DNA of 19,010 bases, from contig CALRLN020000041.1 in NCBI GenBank assembly GCA_943368675.1, forward strand, positions 1-19,010, in the 5' to 3' direction. A program made the translations under genes and the position numbers. The notes beneath the pieces are model-generated. The model had not been told where the DNA came from. It worked only from the letters and a program-made list of their open reading frames with translations, and did not search any database. This document shows positions 15,049-19,010 of the stretch, piece by piece. Every line of letters starts with the position of its first letter. Within the stretch, counting starts at the first letter, position 1. The stretch is from Emticicia sp943368675 (GTDB lineage Bacteria; Bacteroidota; Bacteroidia; Cytophagales; Spirosomataceae).

Positions 15049-15444
15049 TTATTCTTTTTTTGCTTCCTGTGTAAGATTAGGCTGCACTGCTGGCTTTTCC
15101 TGTGAGGCTTTATCCTGTGCTGCTTTTGCTTCGCCGGAACTGATTTCACTGGCCAGACCAAGGGGTTTTATCGTATTGGTGGTGGCAGGATTAGCCGGAG
15201 GAGCAGAGGAACTGAATTTCATACCCTCAAGGGTTCCTTCCTTTAAAGCTTTGGCTAAACTTGAACCCTCATAACCTTTGGTCGGAACCGTATTATTGAC
15301 AGTGGCAGGCGCATACTTTGCACCAGGCACCTTATTGTTTTTCAGCTGACTGCTTATACTTTCATTGGTGTTAAATTCCTGAGCTTTTAATTTTATGCAT
15401 AGTAATAAAACAACTGATAAGGTAATATAAAATTTCTTTTTCAT
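15049..15444 (-). CDS. Small secreted Ala/Pro/Lys-rich protein of unknown function
   Basis: A 131-residue protein with a clear signal peptide (MKKKFYITLSVVLLLCIKLKAQ). The mature part is polar and low-complexity, rich in Ala, Pro, Thr, Asn and Lys (SSSAPPANPATTNTIKP near the middle, KAAQDKASQEKPAVQPN near the end), and is probably disordered. No family is recognised. Its ATG lies 8 bp after the stop of the 705-residue secreted repeat protein, so the two are co-transcribed and probably act together at the cell surface; that partnership is inferred from position only. Confidence 0.7.
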   Translation of the reverse strand: MKKKFYITLSVVLLLCIKLKAQEFNTNESISSQLKNNKVPGAKYAPATVNNTVPTKGYEGSSLAKALKEGTLEGMKFSSSAPPANPATTNTIKPLGLASEISSGEAKAAQDKASQEKPAVQPNLTQEAKKE

Positions 15445-15452
15445 GGGTTCGA

Positions 15453-17570
15453 TTATTTTACGTTTACTAATACATTTATTTTACTGACAGTTGCAGAATC
15501 AAATTCCTGAAGGGCTTTACCTAAGACCTGCCCTAACTCTACTTTTTTCCGATCGGCTTTCATGGCTACACCGGGTATTGACGAGGTCACCAGTAAATCT
15601 CCTCTTTTAATCGGGCCACCTTCCAGACAGACCTTTGTGGGAATAACACCAACTACGCCCATTGGTACTTTACCAGCCAGGTCAGAATCAATGTCTTCTT
15701 CAGTTAATAAAACACCAGGTTTTGTAGCATAAACACCTGCTACAAGGGTAGAATATGAGCCGGAGGATTTTTCGACTGTGCGATCCTTGTCAGTAGAAAT
15801 AACGAGTACATCACCCGGTTCAAAATCGCTTGTAGAACCTTTTACATCGAAAGCTTCTGCAAGGTCAGCGCCACTGGCCTGAGTGCCACCGTTGAAGAAT
15901 CCTTTACCCGCCAGATTAATGCGAGCGACATTCGTACCGGCAGCCTGAAAGACAGCCGGATTCCCACTTGCACCTGCATGATTAACGAGTAATGCAGTTC
16001 CTGTTCCTCTGTTTTCTACAGTTGCTGTAACCTGGCCATTACTTGTATTATAGTTCACAAAACGTGCTGCTCTACCTGTACCAAAGTTAGGTGTCCATGC
16101 AAAAATAGCACTTCCGCTGCCGTCTGCCGTAGTTTCAACGCCATCGCCTGTACCACCAGCGTTGGCAGTTACACCATTACCGTTACCGTCTGCAATGGCT
16201 AATAAAGCCGGGCCATTACCACTGGGATTAGAAGCATGAAATAATCCGGCATACCCACCTGTGCCCGATGATATACCATACACCCCAGCCGTACCGAAAT
16301 TTGCGAAGATACTATTGACTTCTCCTTTTAGAGCAGGAGAAGTGCCAGTTGTAGTATTAACAAATGAATTAACACCTGCGCCATTTCCTACATTTGTCAC
16401 AGTTACCACATCAGTATCGTTATCCTCATTAAAATTATCAAATCTTCCTGCCCGGCCTGTAGAATAAGTAGGTACCCATGCATAAAGCGAGTTGCCTGCA
16501 CCATCAACATAGGTCTCTACACCATTGCCATCTTTACCAGCATTGGCTGTAATGGCAGTACCATTGCCATCTGTCAAAGCTACCAAAGCACGGCCATTGC
16601 CTGAAGTATTGGAAGAATAAAATACACCTCCGAATCCACCTGTGCCAGATGCGATTCCAAATATGCCGGCAGCACCAAAATTGCCAAAAATGGTGTTTAC
16701 TTCAGACCTTACTCCGGCGGCCACACTATTGGTATTATTTACTAAAAATGAAGAAGCATGACCTAGTGTTAGATTAGGAATATTCCCATTCCCATTGGTT
16801 ACCACTTCTAATGTATTGGCGCCTGTATTAGAGGAATTCAGATTCTCAAATCTACCTGCTCGTCCGGTGCTGCCATTAATACCTATCTGTCCAAAGACTC
16901 CTATAGCATTATTAGAAGTATTGTTAGCCACAAAACCCCTTACTCCATAGCCTCCTCCATCGTTACGACCTACTACTGATCCTGCAATATCACTGGTGGT
17001 TCTACCGACTACTGCTTCTCCGCCTCCGGTATTATCGCCAACTAAACCGGCTGAAGTTGAAGCAGATGTAAGCCCTTGTATAGCAAACCCAGAACCTGTT
17101 GAACTATAGACTCCCACACCGGTTCCGGAGGTTGATATATTAAGTACCTTTCCATTGCCAACTGTAGATGCATTTAATACATTATTATGATTAGTATTAG
17201 TATAAAGGGCAATAGACGCTGCTATTCCATTAGTTGAGTTAGCAGTTAAGCCTGTTCCTGTATTGCTATTGGCATATACTCCGATTCCTGAGCCAGAAGA
17301 ATTTCCATATACCCCTATGCCGCTGGGAGTAACGCCATATACTCCCCAGCCACTTCCGTTCTGGCTGCCCCATACACCTATGCCAAGACCTCCGGTACCA
17401 TTATTGGTACCTCTGACACCCGATGAAAAGCCACCCGGCGAAGTTGAGGAAATAGTACCTCTGATGGTGTATTCAGATGAATTAGTTGTGGGATTGGTTG
17501 CGTCTATTGTCTGGGCAAAAATAACATGTGAGCTTATCATACTGATAAGCAAAAGTTTAACTGTTTTCAT
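15453..17570 (-). CDS. Large secreted Gly/Asn-rich repeat protein (tail-fibre-like)
   Basis: A 705-residue protein with a signal peptide ending at IFAQ (residue 20). Residues about 35-230 consist of short glycine-rich beta repeats (GVYGVTPSGIGVYGNSSGSG, GIGVYANSNTGTG), as in tail-fibre or beta-roll surface proteins. Three longer units then begin at GRAGRF or GRAARF near residues 236, 372 and 499, that is 136 and 127 residues apart, with shared blocks such as GNFGAAGIFGIASGTGG and NFGTAGVYGISSGTGG. The non-repetitive C-terminus (about 567-705) starts ASGADLAEAF and includes FEPGDVLVIS, KVPMGVVGVIPTKV, GPIKRGDLLVTSS and LGKALQEF; the same kind of module ends many bacterial tail-fibre-like proteins. 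No T9SS sorting signal is seen. Adhesion or a structural surface role is inferred. Confidence 0.75.
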   Translation of the reverse strand: MKTVKLLLISMISSHVIFAQTIDATNPTTNSSEYTIRGTISSTSPGGFSSGVRGTNNGTGGLGIGVWGSQNGSGWGVYGVTPSGIGVYGNSSGSGIGVYANSNTGTGLTANSTNGIAASIALYTNTNHNNVLNASTVGNGKVLNISTSGTGVGVYSSTGSGFAIQGLTSASTSAGLVGDNTGGGEAVVGRTTSDIAGSVVGRNDGGGYGVRGFVANNTSNNAIGVFGQIGINGSTGRAGRFENLNSSNTGANTLEVVTNGNGNIPNLTLGHASSFLVNNTNSVAAGVRSEVNTIFGNFGAAGIFGIASGTGGFGGVFYSSNTSGNGRALVALTDGNGTAITANAGKDGNGVETYVDGAGNSLYAWVPTYSTGRAGRFDNFNEDNDTDVVTVTNVGNGAGVNSFVNTTTGTSPALKGEVNSIFANFGTAGVYGISSGTGGYAGLFHASNPSGNGPALLAIADGNGNGVTANAGGTGDGVETTADGSGSAIFAWTPNFGTGRAARFVNYNTSNGQVTATVENRGTGTALLVNHAGASGNPAVFQAAGTNVARINLAGKGFFNGGTQASGADLAEAFDVKGSTSDFEPGDVLVISTDKDRTVEKSSGSYSTLVAGVYATKPGVLLTEEDIDSDLAGKVPMGVVGVIPTKVCLEGGPIKRGDLLVTSSIPGVAMKADRKKVELGQVLGKALQEFDSATVSKINVLVNVK

Positions 17571-17594
17571 TTGCTAAATAGTTTTTTAGCAAAT
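17569..17594 (-). promoter_or_regulatory. Inverted repeat covering the start codon of the 705-residue protein gene
   Basis: ATTTGCTAAA and TTTAGCAAAT form a 10-bp perfect inverted repeat around a 6-nt loop (17569-17578 and 17585-17594). The A and U of the AUG fall inside the 3' arm. In mRNA this would hide the start codon; in DNA it could be an operator. The structure is seen directly and the role is inferred. Confidence 0.55.
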
Positions 17595-17600
17595 TTTATA

Positions 17601-17619
17601 TGTAGTGATTTAAACTACA
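17601..17619. promoter_or_regulatory. 19-bp palindrome upstream of the 705-residue protein gene
   Basis: TGTAGT and ACTACA flank a 7-bp AT-rich spacer, the form of a dimeric repressor or activator site. It lies about 30 bp before the start codon, where the promoter core should be. No perfect TAnnTTTG is present here; the nearest is TAAAATTTG, one base too long. Confidence 0.4.
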
Positions 17620-17669
17620 ATTTTCTGCGGCAAAAAATGGCGTATTATTTACTAAATGGTAAATGAAGA

Positions 17670-17688
17670 AATTCCGACAGGTTGTCAG
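17670..17688 (-). terminator. Candidate terminator of the alpha/beta hydrolase gene
   Basis: On the minus strand, CTGACA-ACC-TGTCGG forms a 6-bp stem (one G-U pair) followed by AATTTCTTC. It lies a few bases past the stop at 17692. The stem is short and the T-run weak. Confidence 0.4.
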
Positions 17689-17691
17689 GGG

Positions 17692-18618
17692 TTATTTTAG
17701 TTTATTTTTCAAAAAAGCGATAATTGCATCCTTAATGTTTGGCTCGTCAAACATTTCGCCATAGTGCGGGGCATTTTTTACAATTATGACCTCATTTGGT
17801 ATTTTGTTCAGGGTTAGCCATGAGCTTAATAGCTTTGATTGAGCCGGAGGCACAGAGGCATCTTTCTCTCCATGAATAATCAGGAAGGGAGGATCGTTTT
17901 TATCAATGTAGGTGGCGGGACTGGCAATTTTAGCCAGATCGGGTCTGTCAACCGGAGAAGCGCCCAGTAGTGTACTTACAGCATCTTTTGATGTAGTTTC
18001 CTCCTGTGGTTTTAGCATGGCTAAGAAATCGGCCGGACCATAAAAATCAACAACAGCGCTTATTTTAAATGATTTTTTTGTAGTAGGCGCATAAAACGAA
18101 GGAATGTGGTTATTGTGAGATAGGGCTAATAAAGAAGCCAGGTGGCCGCCTGCTGAAAAACCTATTAAGGCAATTTTGTTTTTATTATAGCCATATTTTG
18201 AAGCATTCTGATAAAGAAATTCAAGTGCCTGATTGCAATCCTGTATCTGTGCCGGGAAAACCGCTTCGGTACTATATCTGTAATCAATAGAGGCTAAGGC
18301 AAAACCATTGTTGAGGATGGCCGCAATGGTTTTTTTCATATAGCTCATGTCGGCATATTTATCGTTCAGCATCCAGGCTCCTCCGTGTACCCATATTACC
18401 AGAGGCATATTCGCTTTGGCATTAGCAGGAATATAGATGTCCAGTAAATGTTTTTTGAGAGTATCATTTGCATAAGGGATGTTACCATAAAGTTTAGTAT
18501 CAGGTGGAAAAAAGGAGATTACCCTATTAGTAGCCTGTCCATAGCTTAGATTACCCATAAAAATCAGGTAAAGAAAAGAGAGGATGGTTTTATTATAACT
18601 ATAAAATTTTGTGCACAT
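17692..18618 (-). CDS. Secreted alpha/beta hydrolase (esterase/lipase, BD-FAE-like)
   Basis: A 308-residue exported serine hydrolase. The N-terminus up to LSYGQ (residue 28) is a signal peptide. The oxyanion-hole motif HGGAW lies at 78-82, the nucleophile S155 in GFSAGGH, the acid D253 in HGEKDASVP and the catalytic His at 285 in APHYGEMF, giving a complete triad in the order of the esterase_2/BD-FAE families. DIYIPANAKANMPLVIWVHGG is typical of enzymes that remove acetyl or feruloyl groups from plant polysaccharides. The substrate is inferred, not shown. It is the last gene before a divergent intergenic region, and on the same strand as, but 121 bp upstream of, the 705-residue protein gene. 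Confidence 0.88.
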   Translation of the reverse strand: MCTKFYSYNKTILSFLYLIFMGNLSYGQATNRVISFFPPDTKLYGNIPYANDTLKKHLLDIYIPANAKANMPLVIWVHGGAWMLNDKYADMSYMKKTIAAILNNGFALASIDYRYSTEAVFPAQIQDCNQALEFLYQNASKYGYNKNKIALIGFSAGGHLASLLALSHNNHIPSFYAPTTKKSFKISAVVDFYGPADFLAMLKPQEETTSKDAVSTLLGASPVDRPDLAKIASPATYIDKNDPPFLIIHGEKDASVPPAQSKLLSSWLTLNKIPNEVIIVKNAPHYGEMFDEPNIKDAIIAFLKNKLK

Positions 18619-18787
18619 AGGAGGATGAATTTTGAACCTAAATATAGTTTAAAATACTGGAATAATGTGCTTCTAAGGGCTTAAACAGTAATTTTCTTAT
18701 AGTGTAAGGCTTGTATATTTTACAATTATTATCAAAAAAGTACAAGAAAATAACAGATTTATAGTGGCGAATCCTAGAGGGATAAAC

Positions 18788-18795
18788 TAACTTTG
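18788..18795 (+). promoter_or_regulatory. -7 box of the cytochrome gene
   Basis: TAACTTTG fits TAnnTTTG exactly and lies 24 bp before the ATG at 18820. No strong -33 TTTG is visible at the usual distance. The 201-bp divergent region (18619-18819) shows nothing else clear; a near-match TATATTTA may serve the hydrolase gene on the minus strand. Confidence 0.5.
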
Positions 18796-18819
18796 TTAGA
18801 TATTCTGGCTTAAACACTC

Positions 18820-19010
18820 ATGCGGATTCGTTTTTTTATAATATCAGCCCTCATTATTGCTACACTTTCTATCGGGTGGAACTACTTCAAAGATACTTCT
18901 TCCGGGGGTATAGATTATAGCACTCAGGTGAAACCTATACTGAATAAGCATTGTATTTCGTGTCATGGGGGGGTAAAGCGGCAGGGTGATTTCAGCCTTT
19001 TATTCCGTAA
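18820..19010 (+). CDS. Membrane-anchored c-type cytochrome protein (Planctomycete-type cytochrome C domain), 5' part
   Basis: Only the first 63 codons are inside the window. An N-terminal membrane segment (RFFIISALIIATLSIGWNYF) is followed by DYSTQVKPILNKHCISCHGG, which has the heme-binding CxxCH motif and the surrounding pattern of the PSCyt1 domain (Planctomycete cytochrome C). KRQGDFSLLFR continues the domain. In full length such proteins often carry PSD1 or other domains and are found with sugar-degradation genes (family knowledge). The start at 18820 is supported by the promoter box 24 bp upstream. The rest of the domain order cannot be seen. Confidence 0.85.
   Translation, partial: MRIRFFIISALIIATLSIGWNYFKDTSSGGIDYSTQVKPILNKHCISCHGGVKRQGDFSLLFR

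Noticed and set aside
15453..17570. A mobile element or prophage, suggested by tail-fibre-like proteins
   Set aside because: No integrase, transposase, phage structural genes, terminal repeats or attachment sites are seen; signal peptides mark these as secreted cellular proteins.
17263..17577. A plus-strand proline-rich frame of 104 codons
   Set aside because: It is the antisense of the glycine-rich repeats of the secreted 705-residue protein; Gly codons read backwards give Pro. There is no promoter and no recognisable domain.

Overview
The window reads as chromosomal DNA of a Bacteroidota bacterium, most likely of the Cytophagales. Four lines of evidence agree. The base composition is AT-rich. 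Several genes are preceded by the phylum's promoter box TAnnTTTG. Shine-Dalgarno sequences are essentially absent. The gene families are typical: ECF sigma factors with a DGPF partner, LytTR regulators, 7TMR-DISM histidine kinases, secreted tail-fibre-like proteins, a 3-coathanger-stack C-terminus and a Planctomycete-type cytochrome c. The genus cannot be fixed from the sequence alone.

Region 1 (1-1810) is core housekeeping. It holds the 3' end of tyrS, a near-perfect promoter (TTTG-N20-TATCTTTG), tRNA-Trp(CCA), secE and nusG, closed by a strong hairpin terminator. The usual continuation into rplK-rplA-rplJ-rplL-rpoBC is absent, and the next gene lies on the opposite strand. Region 2 (1813-3441, minus) is a YCII/DGPF-domain gene followed by an ECF42-type sigma factor with a long TPR-like C-terminal extension. 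An 11-bp perfect hairpin sits between them.

Region 3 (3543-9982, minus) is a run of five genes. First is a LytTR-domain DNA-binding protein, translationally coupled to the first of two paralogous secreted tail-fibre-like proteins. Then come an exported TPR-SUKH protein and a large secreted heparinase II/III-like polysaccharide lyase candidate. The promoter in front of the LytTR gene is preceded by two 14-bp direct repeats 21 bp apart that match the LytTR binding consensus, which suggests autoregulation.

Region 4 (10140-14748) holds a divergent GAF-LytTR regulator, a membrane-anchored DUF2807-like protein (minus), and a two-component pair made of a LytTR response regulator and a 7TMR-DISM LytS-type histidine kinase that overlap by 4 bp. 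Three LytTR DNA-binding proteins therefore lie within about 3.3 kb, next to surface-protein genes they may control. A roughly 300-bp gap follows (14749-15048) with only a 33-codon ORF, a possible frameshifted remnant and one isolated LytTR-like half-site.

Region 5 (15002-17619, minus) is a two-gene unit: a 705-residue glycine/asparagine-rich secreted repeat protein and a small secreted partner. A 10-bp inverted repeat overlaps the start codon of the large gene, and a second 19-bp palindrome lies just upstream. Region 6 holds a secreted alpha/beta hydrolase (minus) and, divergent from it, the first 63 codons of a membrane-anchored c-type cytochrome protein cut by the window end.

The most distinctive part is region 3-4: a local LytTR regulatory island with a visible candidate operator, physically coupled to secreted surface proteins of unknown function.
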